From a virus: a stretch of DNA of 41,382 nt. Of the stretch, positions 28,815-37,615 are shown piece by piece. The stretch is from positions 1-41,382 of IMG/VR virus record IMGVR_UViG_3300046837_000062. The stretch is one strand, 5' to 3'. The notes below the pieces were generated by a model that worked only from the letters and a program-made list of their open reading frames with translations, searched no databases and was not told the DNA's origin. A program made the position numbers and the translations under genes. Position 1 is the stretch's first letter, and each line of letters begins with the position of its first letter.

Positions 28815-31164
28815 AGAATCGCCCAGCGACCTGATTGTCGAAGCGCGTAAGCGCTGGGTCCGCGCGATGGAAGCGGAAGAGCAACAGCGCAAGCGCATCG
28901 TGCTCGCCAAGAAGTTCCGCATCGGCGACCAGTGGCCTGACGCCATCAAACTCGCCCGTCAAGGTGGCAATGCCATCCAAGGGCAAGCCCCGCAACCGCC
29001 GCGGCCCTGCCTCGTGGTCGACCGCCTCTCCCAGCCCGTGCGCCAGGTGTCGAACACCATCAAGAATGCGGCCTTCGGGTTCGATGTGCTGCCGGCCGGC
29101 GGCGGCAGCGATTCCGACACCGCGGACATCTTCAAGGGCTATCTGCGCTGGATGCAGAACAACTCCCGCGGGGAGTCGCCGATTGAGTGGGCGGCGGATG
29201 GCGCGATTGAGAGCGGCATCGGCTGGTTTCGGCTGCGCACGGATTACGTGAACGAGACGTGGGACGGCGCGCTGACCGATGAGGTGATGTGGCAAGCGCT
29301 GTTCCTCGAGCGCATCACGAACAGCCTGACGGTCTACTGCGACCCGGCCGCGGTGAAGCCGACCCGCAGTGATGCACAGTTCATGTTCATCACCGAAGAC
29401 ATTTCCAAGGACGAATTTAAGAGGCTCTTCCCGAAGGCGGATGTGCGTGGGCTGGAGAACTTCATTGCGACCGGCGACCGCGGCAAGATGGGCACGTGGG
29501 CCACGGAAGACATGGTGCGCATTGCGGAGTATTGGCGCATCGTCTATCAGAACCGCACACTGTCCCTGATGCCGGATGGGTCCGTAGTCGAGGGCAAGCA
29601 GAAAGGCGCGGAGCAGACGCGCGTGATGCGGGTGCCGACGGTCAAGTGCGACAAGATCAACGCCATCCAATCCCTCGAGCAATACGAGTGGGTGGGCTCG
29701 CGCATTCCGATCATTCCCATCCTCGGCGAAGAGCTCAACATCGACGGCAAGGTGTGGCTGCGCGGCATCATCGAGGAGGGCATGGACGCGCAGCGGATGG
29801 TGAACTACACCTACAGCGGCGCCGTGGAAATCTTTGCCTTGGCGCCAAAGAATGCGCCGATGGTGGCGGCGCAGAGTGTGGCGAACTACAAGAGCACCTG
29901 GCAGACCCGCAATACGGTCAACCACGCCTATCTGCCCTACGACCCGTTCGGGCCGGACGGGCAGCAGTATCCGCCGCCGGTGCTCGACACGACAGAGCCA
30001 CCGATTCAGGCCGCCGTCGAACTGATGCGCGTCTCGGAAGACGCCATCAAGGCCACGACGTCGACCGGCGATGCCTCGCTGGGCAACACGAACCCGAATG
30101 AGCGCAGCGGCCGTGCCTTGCAGGCGCTGCAGTCGCAATCGGACCTCGCCAACAGCAACTATCCCGACAACGTGCGGCGGGCGCTCATCTATGCCGCGGA
30201 GCTCGCGCTGGAGGTGATTCCGAAGATTACGAAGCCCGGGCAGGTGATTCACATCTTGGGCATGGATGACGAGCCGCAACAGGTGATTGTCGGGCAGCCG
30301 TTCATGCCAGGCGAGAAGGGCCAGCCGCCCACGCCTCGGCCCGACATCGACCCAGAGATTGCGAAGCTGAAGGACACGCTGCCGAAATTCTATGACCTGA
30401 ACAACGGGAAGTATGCGGTGACGGTGAGCGTGGGCAAGGCGACCGCCACGAAGCGCGAAGAGGGCGCTGCCGCGCTCGGGGAACTGATTCCGCATCTGCC
30501 GCCGCCGATGGCCGCCGTGCTGACGCCGGAATACATCGAACAGCTGTCGATGCCGAACGCGCACAAGATGGCCGAGATTGCGCGCAATGCGCTGCCGCCG
30601 GAACTGCGGGCGGCGACGGACCAGAACGGGCAGCAGGGCCAGATCCCGCCGCAGGTGATGGCGCAAGTGCAGCAGATGCAGCAGCAACTGCAGCAGGCGC
30701 AGCAGATCATCCAGACGAAGCAGGTCGAGCAGCAGGGCAGCCTCGAAGAGACGAAGATTAAAGCGCAGTCGGACCAGGCGATTGCGGCGCACAAGGCCTC
30801 GAGCGATGCCGACCTCCAGATGGCGCTGCAGGTGATGAAGGACGCGACCACTATTTCAGTCGCGCATATCAACGCACGCACGAAGGGTGTCGATATGGCG
30901 GCGCACGCGCAGGAAGAAGCGCAAGCGCTCGGGCACGAACAGACGCAGAACGCCTTCGACCGCCAGCACGACGTGAACATGGCGCAGCTGGGGCATCAGC
31001 AGGCGATGCAGCAGGGTGACCAGGGCCACCAGCAGGCGCTCGAGCAGGGCGACCAGTCGGCGCAGAACGCGCAAGAGCAGCAGCAGAGTGACCAGCAGCA
31101 CCAGGCCGAGATGGCGCAGCAGGCGCAGGAAGCGGCCGCGCAGCAGCCAGAGGCGAGCGCCTGA
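28804..31164 (+). CDS. P22-like portal protein with Gln-rich C-terminal tail
   Basis: 786 residues. The start has the portal pattern RKRIVLAKKFRIGDQWPDAI, then PCLVVDRLSQPVRQVSNTIK and FDVLPAGG.SDSDTADIFKG. Later IGWFRLRTDY, PIIPILGEELNIDGK and NPNERSGRALQALQSQSDLAN fit P22-type portals (~725 residues). From about residue 612 the sequence becomes a long Gln-rich, coiled-coil-like tail with GHQQAMQQGDQ and GHQQALEQGDQ copies. P22 also has a helical barrel at this end. Here the tail is low-complexity and may form a longer barrel or bind ejection proteins. Confidence 0.85.
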   Translation: MADRESPSDLIVEARKRWVRAMEAEEQQRKRIVLAKKFRIGDQWPDAIKLARQGGNAIQGQAPQPPRPCLVVDRLSQPVRQVSNTIKNAAFGFDVLPAGGGSDSDTADIFKGYLRWMQNNSRGESPIEWAADGAIESGIGWFRLRTDYVNETWDGALTDEVMWQALFLERITNSLTVYCDPAAVKPTRSDAQFMFITEDISKDEFKRLFPKADVRGLENFIATGDRGKMGTWATEDMVRIAEYWRIVYQNRTLSLMPDGSVVEGKQKGAEQTRVMRVPTVKCDKINAIQSLEQYEWVGSRIPIIPILGEELNIDGKVWLRGIIEEGMDAQRMVNYTYSGAVEIFALAPKNAPMVAAQSVANYKSTWQTRNTVNHAYLPYDPFGPDGQQYPPPVLDTTEPPIQAAVELMRVSEDAIKATTSTGDASLGNTNPNERSGRALQALQSQSDLANSNYPDNVRRALIYAAELALEVIPKITKPGQVIHILGMDDEPQQVIVGQPFMPGEKGQPPTPRPDIDPEIAKLKDTLPKFYDLNNGKYAVTVSVGKATATKREEGAAALGELIPHLPPPMAAVLTPEYIEQLSMPNAHKMAEIARNALPPELRAATDQNGQQGQIPPQVMAQVQQMQQQLQQAQQIIQTKQVEQQGSLEETKIKAQSDQAIAAHKASSDADLQMALQVMKDATTISVAHINARTKGVDMAAHAQEEAQALGHEQTQNAFDRQHDVNMAQLGHQQAMQQGDQGHQQALEQGDQSAQNAQEQQQSDQQHQAEMAQQAQEAAAQQPEASA

Positions 31165-33953
31165 TGCCTGGTCCGCTGCAGAGCCTCGTCAGCGCGCTGG
31201 GGCTGGATGGCTCGCAGACGGCGCCGCTCGAGCCTGACACGCTCGGTGTGCTCTCGCAGCAGTATCCGCGGTTCGCGCAAGCGCTCGAGCAGGCGCAGCG
31301 GAACACCATCCGGCTGAACCTCGAGGGACCGACGGTGACGGGTGGTCCCGAGCCGCCGCAGCTGTCACCGGACCAAATGCAGCAGCAGTTGCCTGGCGCG
31401 CCGCCGGCGCCCTCGTTGTTGGACCGCGCTGGCGCGTTCCTGTCGACGGGTCAGTTACCGGATACGCTCAAGCAGTTGTATCTCCAGCATGGGCCTGAGG
31501 CCTTCGCGCAGGGACTGCGCCATCTGAACAGGGCGGTCTATCAGCACGCGCCGCAGGGACGGCTGACGATGGCGCAGTTGGCGCCGGCGCTGAACGAGAC
31601 ACTGACGGGCGCCGGCACCACGTTGGCCCCGCTGGCGGCGCCGGCGGCCGTCCTGCACCCCCTCGGCGCGCTGATCGGGGGCATCGCCGGCACCGCACTG
31701 GCCGGCGGCGGTGAACACGTCGCGACGTCGCTCGGTGCGGACCCGGACACCGCAAAACTGGTGGGCAACATCGCGGGGTTCCTGCCACCGGAGCACCTCG
31801 CGATGGCGGCGCTGCCGTTTGCGCCGTATGCGCGCAACGCGCTGATGAAAACACTTGAGGAGGCCTCGGCGTCGAAGGTGAAGGCGCTGCTGCAGGAGAG
31901 CCCTGCGCTGGCGCCGATGGTGAAGTGGCTGCACCCGTCAGAAACCGTGGCGCTCGCGAAGATGTCGCCGGCCGCGCAGGCCGAATTCCTGCAGGTGCAT
32001 CAGGCGCTACCCAGCAATGACCTCCTCGGGGCGCTCGGACGCGCCGGTGGCGAGAAGTTGGGCTGGTATGAGCACTCGCGCGCGGCCATCCAACACGTCT
32101 ACGGCGACGATGCGGACCTGTTCGCCGGTGTGCTGGCCGCGACCTCGCCGCAGAACAGCGTCGAGATGAACCTGAAGAACGCGACGAAGATCTACCGCGG
32201 CTGGGTGCAAGCGGGACGTCCGACCGACCGCGAGAGCATCATCAAGATCATGGGCGAGAACGTCCAAGGCACCAAGGGCGACGAGAGCGTGCTGTCGTCA
32301 TGGAAGAACAACACGGTATCGGTGCTGCAGGGCGGTCAGGCGATCAGTGGCCCGAAGGTCGATAGCTTCTGGCGCAACCTGCGCAACCGCGCGGTGGAGA
32401 CGCCGTATGGCACGATGCGGCCGCAGGACGCCGTGACGCTCGATGCGTGGATGTCGAACGTGCTCGGCATCAAGCAGACGTATTTCGCTGGCAAGGGCGC
32501 CAACCTCGAGGCGCGCAATCCCGGCTACGGCCCAGGCTACCTCGCCTCGACCGCGAAGCTGCGTGAGGCGGCCACCGCGAGCGGGATGACGCCGGAACAG
32601 CTGCAGGAAACGATCTGGTCGTGGGGCAAGGCGCTCTACGAGCAATCGGAGAAGACGAAAGTGCCCGCGGTCGACATCGTGAAGAGCGGCACGCTCGACC
32701 ACTCCGCGATTGCCGGCACACCGGACTTCTCGACGCTGTTCCATCAGGGCGACTATCACGACGCGATCATCGGGACGAGCCCGACGCACGCGGCGCAACT
32801 CGCGACGCTGAAGCCCTCGACGTTCCCGACGGTTGAGACGCCGTCGCCGCGCGACCTGAAGTGGCAGCTGCAAGCTGCGGAGACGCTCGACAAACTGCGC
32901 CAGAGTCGCGACATCGCGTCAGACCTCCGCACCGGCGCGAACGTGCCTGGCACGGTGGGTATTTCGATTCCGCAGGAAGGGATGCCTGGCGGCGCCTCGC
33001 GTGTCGCGCCAGAGCTCGCGACGTCGGCGTTCAGCCAGGAGCAGCGTGACCGCTTCGCGCGGCAGCTGCTGAAGCCGAACACGGACGTGCGCGGCGAGAA
33101 CGTGTTACTCAAAGCGATGAGCCTGCCGACCGCGGAAACGACCGTCGGCCTCGGCCAGTGGACGCCGCCGGAAGGCGGCCCGACGCAATACAACACGCTC
33201 GATGCCGCCGGCGCGCGTGTGCGGTTGCGTGGTCGCGAGGTGCATCCGGCCGATGCGAAGCGGATTGTGACCGCGGCGCGGCTACAGGGGCTCTTCGACG
33301 CGCAGGATGCGGTGGCGACGACCGGCGTCGTTTACGATCAGGCGCACAAGGACACGCTGCACGTCTTCACGCAGAACAAAGTGAAGCAGGACGTGTTCGA
33401 GGGGCTCACGAAGCTGCTGCCGAAGGATTACGCGCTGGTGAACAAGGGCGGCGGCACGCCAGGGCATGTGATCGACATCGTGCGGCTCGACGGCGCGCCG
33501 GTCGGCGACACCGAGTCAGAGCTCGTCCGCGGCTACCTGTCGAAATATACGAACGCCGGCGCGCGCGAGATTGCGATCACGCCTGGCACCAACGTCGCCG
33601 GCAGCTATCTCGATTTGCCGTGGCACACGGGCCCGGGCAGCGGCCGCGTGAGTGCGACCGCGCTCGAGCACTACGACCAGCTGCCGAAATCGGTGCAGGC
33701 CGGACTCGACAGTCCCGCTGTGAAACGCCTGGCCGCGGCCAAACTCAAGGTTTGGGAGACGGAGGGCGCGAAGCGGGGTCTGACGGTGCCGGCGGACTAC
33801 CGTCAGATGCTGCAGATTGTGGCCGACGGAGGAATTTCTGCGCTGCATCGTGTAGTGGCCAGCGCCGAGCAGCTCGTGCCTGTGCTGCTGATGCTTGGCC
33901 TGGCGCGATCCGCGTCAGAAACCCCGCAAACACGGGGAGATAGTTCTTCATAA
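31164..33953 (+). CDS. 929-residue virion-associated protein with WYEHS..ATSPQ domain
   Basis: ATG overlaps the portal stop (TGATG). Residues ~150-200 are hydrophobic (LAPLAAPAAVLHPLGALIGG). Residues ~285-500 carry a conserved block: GWYEHSRAAIQHVYGDDADL, VLAATSPQNSV, KIMGENVQGTKGDESVLSSW, DAWMSNVLG and WSWGKALYE. I associate this block with large internal phage proteins of uncertain function. The C-terminus has a beta-rich module and a hydrophobic end. Position between portal and the membrane cluster fits an internal or ejected protein; an enzyme cannot be excluded. Confidence 0.65.
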   Translation: MPGPLQSLVSALGLDGSQTAPLEPDTLGVLSQQYPRFAQALEQAQRNTIRLNLEGPTVTGGPEPPQLSPDQMQQQLPGAPPAPSLLDRAGAFLSTGQLPDTLKQLYLQHGPEAFAQGLRHLNRAVYQHAPQGRLTMAQLAPALNETLTGAGTTLAPLAAPAAVLHPLGALIGGIAGTALAGGGEHVATSLGADPDTAKLVGNIAGFLPPEHLAMAALPFAPYARNALMKTLEEASASKVKALLQESPALAPMVKWLHPSETVALAKMSPAAQAEFLQVHQALPSNDLLGALGRAGGEKLGWYEHSRAAIQHVYGDDADLFAGVLAATSPQNSVEMNLKNATKIYRGWVQAGRPTDRESIIKIMGENVQGTKGDESVLSSWKNNTVSVLQGGQAISGPKVDSFWRNLRNRAVETPYGTMRPQDAVTLDAWMSNVLGIKQTYFAGKGANLEARNPGYGPGYLASTAKLREAATASGMTPEQLQETIWSWGKALYEQSEKTKVPAVDIVKSGTLDHSAIAGTPDFSTLFHQGDYHDAIIGTSPTHAAQLATLKPSTFPTVETPSPRDLKWQLQAAETLDKLRQSRDIASDLRTGANVPGTVGISIPQEGMPGGASRVAPELATSAFSQEQRDRFARQLLKPNTDVRGENVLLKAMSLPTAETTVGLGQWTPPEGGPTQYNTLDAAGARVRLRGREVHPADAKRIVTAARLQGLFDAQDAVATTGVVYDQAHKDTLHVFTQNKVKQDVFEGLTKLLPKDYALVNKGGGTPGHVIDIVRLDGAPVGDTESELVRGYLSKYTNAGAREIAITPGTNVAGSYLDLPWHTGPGSGRVSATALEHYDQLPKSVQAGLDSPAVKRLAAAKLKVWETEGAKRGLTVPADYRQMLQIVADGGISALHRVVASAEQLVPVLLMLGLARSASETPQTRGDSSS

Positions 33954-34001
33954 CATGGCTCCTATAGTAAGCGCTTCCTTATCATACCGCGAAAGGCGGT
34001 A
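33922..34001 (+). promoter_or_regulatory. Two hairpins and a TATAGT box before the membrane-protein cluster
   Basis: CCCCG-caaaca-CGGGG (33922-33937) lies at the end of the upstream gene. TATAGT (33963-33968) has a -10-like match but no good -35. TACCGC-gaaag-GCGGTA (33985-34001) places the AAGG ribosome-binding site of the GTG at 34003 in its loop and stem. Possible partial terminator, promoter and translational control, each weak. Confidence 0.35.
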
Positions 34002-34002
34002 A

Positions 34003-34425
34003 GTGACAACGAGTGCTGCACGCTTCTACGCTTCACCAGACGCTGGGATCAGCGAGAGGGACGTTCGTCACGATGGCGAAGTGACCCCGGCGAGGGCCGA
34101 GAGCCGACGCGCGACCGATGCGTCCAAGCTCACGTTCCCTCTGCAATTGGTGCTCGTGATCATTACGGGCATTATCGCCACGACGGGCGCCTTTTGGGTG
34201 GCGACCTCGCAGCTGCGCACGGATATGGCCGTCGTGCGGCAATTGCAGCTGGATCAGGTGAAGCTGGACGAGATGAAGGGCAAGCTCGAGGAAGCGAATC
34301 GCAATCTCCTACAACAGAGCCTCGACCAAGTGAAGAGTGACGTGAACGCCGTGCGCGGCCAGGTGCAGTTAGCGAACATCGAAATCGGCAACGTCCGACG
34401 TGAAATGAACGAGAGGAAGAAATGA
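34003..34425 (+). CDS. Single-span membrane protein with coiled-coil tail
   Basis: GTG at 34003 gives 140 residues. Residues 45-67 are a hydrophobic span (PLQLVLVIITGIIATTGAFW), preceded by a charged N-terminus. Residues ~72-138 are a helical, Lys/Asp/Gln-rich stretch (RQLQLDQVKLDEMKGKLEE and further heptads). The form fits membrane-anchored phage lysis helpers or tail-associated membrane proteins. No enzyme motif. Next genes are also membrane or small proteins. Confidence 0.6.
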   Translation: MTTSAARFYASPDAGISERDVRHDGEVTPARAESRRATDASKLTFPLQLVLVIITGIIATTGAFWVATSQLRTDMAVVRQLQLDQVKLDEMKGKLEEANRNLLQQSLDQVKSDVNAVRGQVQLANIEIGNVRREMNERKK

Positions 34426-34646
34426 GCAACGGCGCCGAATGTTGTGCGTTGATGATCTGCTGCCCGCCGGACGCGCAACGGGCCGCGCTGATCAAGATTT
34501 TCTGTAAGGACGGCTGCGACGATGCGAGTGCAGCGATTGCGGCCGATGCGATTCAGCGGCGCTTTGCGCTGGCGCCGAAGTCGTTTGCGGACGTGCTGGT
34601 GGAAATCGTTCACATGGCCAAGGCCGACGCGAAGGAGCACCCATGA
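34422..34646 (+). CDS. Cys-rich 74-residue protein
   Basis: ATGA overlap with the membrane protein. The N-terminus has ECCALMICCPPDAQRAALIK and CKDGCDDASAAIAADAIQRR: six Cys in the first ~32 residues. The pattern (CCALMICCPP) is one I recognise from small phage proteins near membrane genes. Could bind metal or be oxidised. Function unknown. Confidence 0.6.
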   Translation: MSNGAECCALMICCPPDAQRAALIKIFCKDGCDDASAAIAADAIQRRFALAPKSFADVLVEIVHMAKADAKEHP

Positions 34647-34828
34647 TTGGTCTGATTGTCTTCCTGATTCTGGTCGGCGTCGGCCTGTATCTCATCGAAC
34701 AGATTCCGATGGACCCGGCGCTACGCACGATCATCCGCGTGGTGGTGATTCTGTGCGTGGTGCTGTATCTGATTAGCGCCTTCGGGCTGCTCGACATTCC
34801 CATTCCGCGGCTCGGTGCGCGCCGATGA
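34643..34828 (+). CDS. Two-span small membrane protein (holin candidate)
   Basis: ATGA overlap; 61 residues. Residues 2-20 (IGLIVFLILVGVGLYLIEQI) and 28-47 (RTIIRVVVILCVVLYLISAF) are membrane spans with a PMDPAL link. It resembles a widespread short phage membrane protein that ends in P.PRL-type residues. Holins are often this size, but no endolysin is identified next to it, so the role is unproven. Confidence 0.6.
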   Translation: MIGLIVFLILVGVGLYLIEQIPMDPALRTIIRVVVILCVVLYLISAFGLLDIPIPRLGARR

Positions 34829-35118
34829 CCCTCGCTGATTGTTTCGATCTGGTGGCGTATGAAGCCTCAGTCATGGTGGACGATGACTTTCCGACGCTAC
34901 AACGGCGTCCCCTGATTGCACGGGCGCCAGGCCGCCGCTATACCGTGACGCACAAAGACACGCCAGCCACGGCGCCGGCGGTCGAAATTACATTCAGCCA
35001 TGAAGAGTTATCGAAGAGATTCGATGGCACGGAGCGCACCGCCGCTCAATCGCAGCGGCTCCGTGCGCTGCTGCGACACAAACTAAACGCGGTCGTCAAA
35101 GACGGGGCACACCGATGA
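34825..35118 (+). CDS. 97-residue hypothetical protein
   Basis: ATGA overlap on both sides. Mixed alpha/beta with charged C-terminal helix (QSQRLRALLRHKLNAVVKDG). No signal, membrane span or metal motif. Unknown. Confidence 0.55.
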   Translation: MTLADCFDLVAYEASVMVDDDFPTLQRRPLIARAPGRRYTVTHKDTPATAPAVEITFSHEELSKRFDGTERTAAQSQRLRALLRHKLNAVVKDGAHR

Positions 35119-35387
35119 TCTGCATCAAGCGCGACGTGACCGACCCTGCCGCGTCACCACTGCTGATGGCGCAGGCGTTTCAGACCAACGCCGACGGCTC
35201 GACCTCGATTCGGATGCCCGATGGCACGTTCGCCTATCAGGAGCCGAATCAATACGGCGTGTTCCACTTCACGTCCGACCCGATAGGCGCCTATCAGCGC
35301 TGCAAAGTGCAGGGTCAGCTGGTGGCGTTCTGGACGCGCCCGCAGGATGCGCCGTTTGCGTATTCGTGGGTGGAGTTGCCGAATTGA
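35115..35387 (+). CDS. 90-residue hypothetical protein
   Basis: ATGA overlap with the previous gene; its stop overlaps the TTG at 35384. Beta-rich with aromatic residues (MPDGTFAYQEPNQYGVFHFT, VAFWTRPQDAPFAYSWVELP). May be a small structural or accessory protein. No family recognised. Confidence 0.55.
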   Translation: MICIKRDVTDPAASPLLMAQAFQTNADGSTSIRMPDGTFAYQEPNQYGVFHFTSDPIGAYQRCKVQGQLVAFWTRPQDAPFAYSWVELPN

Positions 35388-36304
35388 ACATTGCGCTGTT
35401 CGGTGGCGGGCACGGCTCGAGTCGGGCACCGGTGGCGCCACGGGTGTATCGCGGCGACATGGGTGTGTTCATCAACGGCGCGCCGGATGTCGGTGCCGGC
35501 GGCGATCAGAACCTCGTCATGTCGTTCATGTATCCGCGCTATCCCTTCGAATGGCGCGCGAAGATTCTCAGCGTGTGGCAGGAGCGGCAATCGCTGGACG
35601 TGCTGTTGTCGTGGCAGGACGATGCGGCGTATGGGATTCCGCTCGGTCAGATCGTGGCGATTCGGCAAGAGTTGTGCGCGGAAGGCTTCCGCCCGTGCGA
35701 GTGGATGGCGTCGAAGACCTACATGGAAGAAGCTGGTGCGCGCGACAATGCCGCGCGCACGCTCGCCATCATGGAGCCGACGCTAGCTGCGTTCCTCTCG
35801 GCTGATTGCATCTCGCGCTATTGCGTCGGCGGCGAGCTCGACCTCTGGAATAGCTACGATTCGCTACAAGCGATCACGGATGCGATGGCGCCGAGAGTCA
35901 ACGCCATCGGGCGCACGCTCTCGGTGCATTTCTCGACGGATCGCGCCGATTGGCGACCGGATCATCCGGGGAGCACATTCGCGGAGTATTGGAATCCGAA
36001 TGTCGGCAAACTCTCAGGCGGGCTTTGGTTCCAGTCGTGGTCCTACGACAGTGACGCCAACTTGCAAGCCGAGATGATTCCCATCCTCGAGCGCTTCGCT
36101 GGCAATGCGGGCGTGGCACCTGATAGCGGCTTCGGGCATCCGTTCGACTGTCATGCGGTCGAAATCAGCCTACAGGCGATGTTTGACGGCAACATGGGTC
36201 AGGCGGAGTGCGACCGGCGCGGCAGCGTGCTCCTCGCCACGCCCCCGCAGGGTGGACCGGCGGGCCTCGTCAACGTGATGGGATCAGGGAACGGGCAACT
36301 CTGA
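35384..36304 (+). CDS. TIM-barrel glycoside-hydrolase-like protein
   Basis: TTG at 35384 (GGAG eight bases upstream, TTGA overlap) gives 306 residues. Recognisable segments include FMYPRYPFEWRAKILSVWQE, RPCEWMASKTYMEE, RYCVGGELDLWNSYDSLQAI, RTLSVHFSTDRADWRPD and GFGHPFDCHAVEISLQAMFD. The pattern GELDLWN and the spacing of aromatic/acidic residues suggest a TIM-barrel glycosidase-like fold as seen in some phage proteins. It may degrade wall or capsule polysaccharide. Sitting among membrane proteins, it is the best candidate for a lysis or entry hydrolase. Catalytic residues are not certain. Confidence 0.6.
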   Translation: MNIALFGGGHGSSRAPVAPRVYRGDMGVFINGAPDVGAGGDQNLVMSFMYPRYPFEWRAKILSVWQERQSLDVLLSWQDDAAYGIPLGQIVAIRQELCAEGFRPCEWMASKTYMEEAGARDNAARTLAIMEPTLAAFLSADCISRYCVGGELDLWNSYDSLQAITDAMAPRVNAIGRTLSVHFSTDRADWRPDHPGSTFAEYWNPNVGKLSGGLWFQSWSYDSDANLQAEMIPILERFAGNAGVAPDSGFGHPFDCHAVEISLQAMFDGNMGQAECDRRGSVLLATPPQGGPAGLVNVMGSGNGQL

Positions 36305-36564
36305 TGAAAACCTTTTGGCAAACGGAACCGACGCTGATTCTGGCGATGATTCAGGCAGGGCTCGCACTCGGGATGGGCTTCGGGCTGCACATCACCGCGC
36401 AGCAGATGGCGCTGATTCTCACCTTCACCGGCACCGTGCTCGCGGTCGTGAATCGCGCCGTCGTCACCGCGCCGGCCGCCCTGCAAGCGATGTCGCCCAA
36501 GACGCTCGAAACGGCGCAAGACACCACGAAACCCGTGGCGGATGTGGTGAAAAAACTGCCATGA
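36304..36564 (+). CDS. Two-span membrane protein, holin-like
   Basis: ATG at 36304 overlaps the upstream stop (TGATG); 86 residues. After MKTFWQTEP, residues ~9-28 and ~35-50 are hydrophobic (LILAMIQAGLALGMGFGL; MALILTFTGTVLAVV). The tail is Ala/Lys rich. The pattern F(W)xTEP..IxALIQAxLAL is common in small phage holin-like or superinfection-type membrane proteins. Function inferred from topology only. Confidence 0.6.
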   Translation: MKTFWQTEPTLILAMIQAGLALGMGFGLHITAQQMALILTFTGTVLAVVNRAVVTAPAALQAMSPKTLETAQDTTKPVADVVKKLP

Positions 36565-36580
36565 ATGAGGAGAACACGCG

Positions 36581-36913
36581 ATGAAGTGGTATCAGGTCTT
36601 TCAATTCGTGCTGCCGTTGGTCGCGCAGTTCTTCCCGAAGATCATTCCGCTTGTGCCCTACATCCAGCAGGGCGTGACGGAAGCGCAAGCCATTGCCGGC
36701 GCGAGCAATGCGGACAAACTGGAGCATCTCACAAACGTCGTGAAGGACGGCGCCGCGGCAATCAGTCTGACGGGCACGGTCACGATTGATCCGAACGAAG
36801 CGGCGAACGTATTGAACAGCGCAGTGAGTGTCGTGGACAGTTTCCACGCGATTCTGAAGGCGAACCAGGCGCCGGCCGTGGTGCCAGCGCCGACCGTGCC
36901 GCCCGCGGCTTGA
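36581..36913 (+). CDS. 110-residue membrane-associated hypothetical protein
   Basis: GAGGAG upstream of ATG 36581. The N-terminus MKWYQVFQFVLPLVAQFFPK is hydrophobic and aromatic, followed by a helical region (EAQAIAGASNADKLEHLTNV) and a Pro/Ala end. May associate with membrane. No known domain. Confidence 0.5.
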   Translation: MKWYQVFQFVLPLVAQFFPKIIPLVPYIQQGVTEAQAIAGASNADKLEHLTNVVKDGAAAISLTGTVTIDPNEAANVLNSAVSVVDSFHAILKANQAPAVVPAPTVPPAA

Positions 36914-36925
36914 TGTGAGGGTCCG

Positions 36926-37615
36926 ATGAAAAGGTTTTCGCATCTCCTCCTCTTCGCGGTCCTCTTATTGGCGTGGTCAGGCGTGATTGCGAGTATCAAG
37001 AAGCGACCTGACGGGATGGTCTGGCGCGACCTGTCGCCGGCTGCGTGGTTTCTGCAGGGCGTGCCGCTCGAGGCGACCTATACGCCATCCTCGGTGATCT
37101 CGATTCAGTCTGGCTCAATTACGATCACGGACACGAACACGTCGAACACCGCGACGATCACGTCGGTGGGCACGACGACATCAGCCGTGACGTTCACAGG
37201 ACAGTGGGGCACCGATAGCTCCAATATCATCGCCTATTTTGGGCGTGTAGACCTGACGAATGCGACAACGGTGACGGCGACCAGGGCTGATGGCACGGCA
37301 GGTGGCACACTGACGGTCGGCTATCAAGTCGTGTCGTTTCTGCCGCAGTTCATCAAGTCGCTGCAGAAAGGCACCATCGTTATGACTAATGGTGGATCGA
37401 CCTCGAACACGGCCACCGTCACATCGGTGAATACGGCGAAGGCGTTCTTGCTCTATGGGGGAACATGTTCATCCGATACCGTGACAAGCGGCAATCAGGT
37501 GAATGCTCTCCAAAACGCGCTCACGCTGACGAATGCGACGACGGTGACGGCGACACGCAACACGTCGGCCGGCACGGGGTCAACGGTGGGATTCACGTTG
37601 GTGGAGTTCAAATGA
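36926..37615 (+). CDS. Exported or virion protein with duplicated beta-domain
   Basis: 229 residues. Residues 1-22 resemble a signal peptide (MKRFSHLLLFAVLLLAW, then SGVIA|S). The rest is two tandem beta-repeats: GSITITDTNTSNTATITSV...VDLTNATTVTATR and GTIVMTNGGSTSNTATVTSV...LTLTNATTVTATR, each ending near VGYQVVSF/VGFTLVEF. Family is common in phage genomes. A signal on such a protein is odd; it could be exported or removed during assembly. The stop overlaps the next ATG (ATGA). Confidence 0.65.
   Translation: MKRFSHLLLFAVLLLAWSGVIASIKKRPDGMVWRDLSPAAWFLQGVPLEATYTPSSVISIQSGSITITDTNTSNTATITSVGTTTSAVTFTGQWGTDSSNIIAYFGRVDLTNATTVTATRADGTAGGTLTVGYQVVSFLPQFIKSLQKGTIVMTNGGSTSNTATVTSVNTAKAFLLYGGTCSSDTVTSGNQVNALQNALTLTNATTVTATRNTSAGTGSTVGFTLVEFK

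Noticed and set aside
28762-30792. Long antisense ORF (676 residues) over the portal
   Set aside because: It mirrors the portal gene's codon bias on the other strand, is very rich in Arg/Leu/His, has no start signal and no known motifs.
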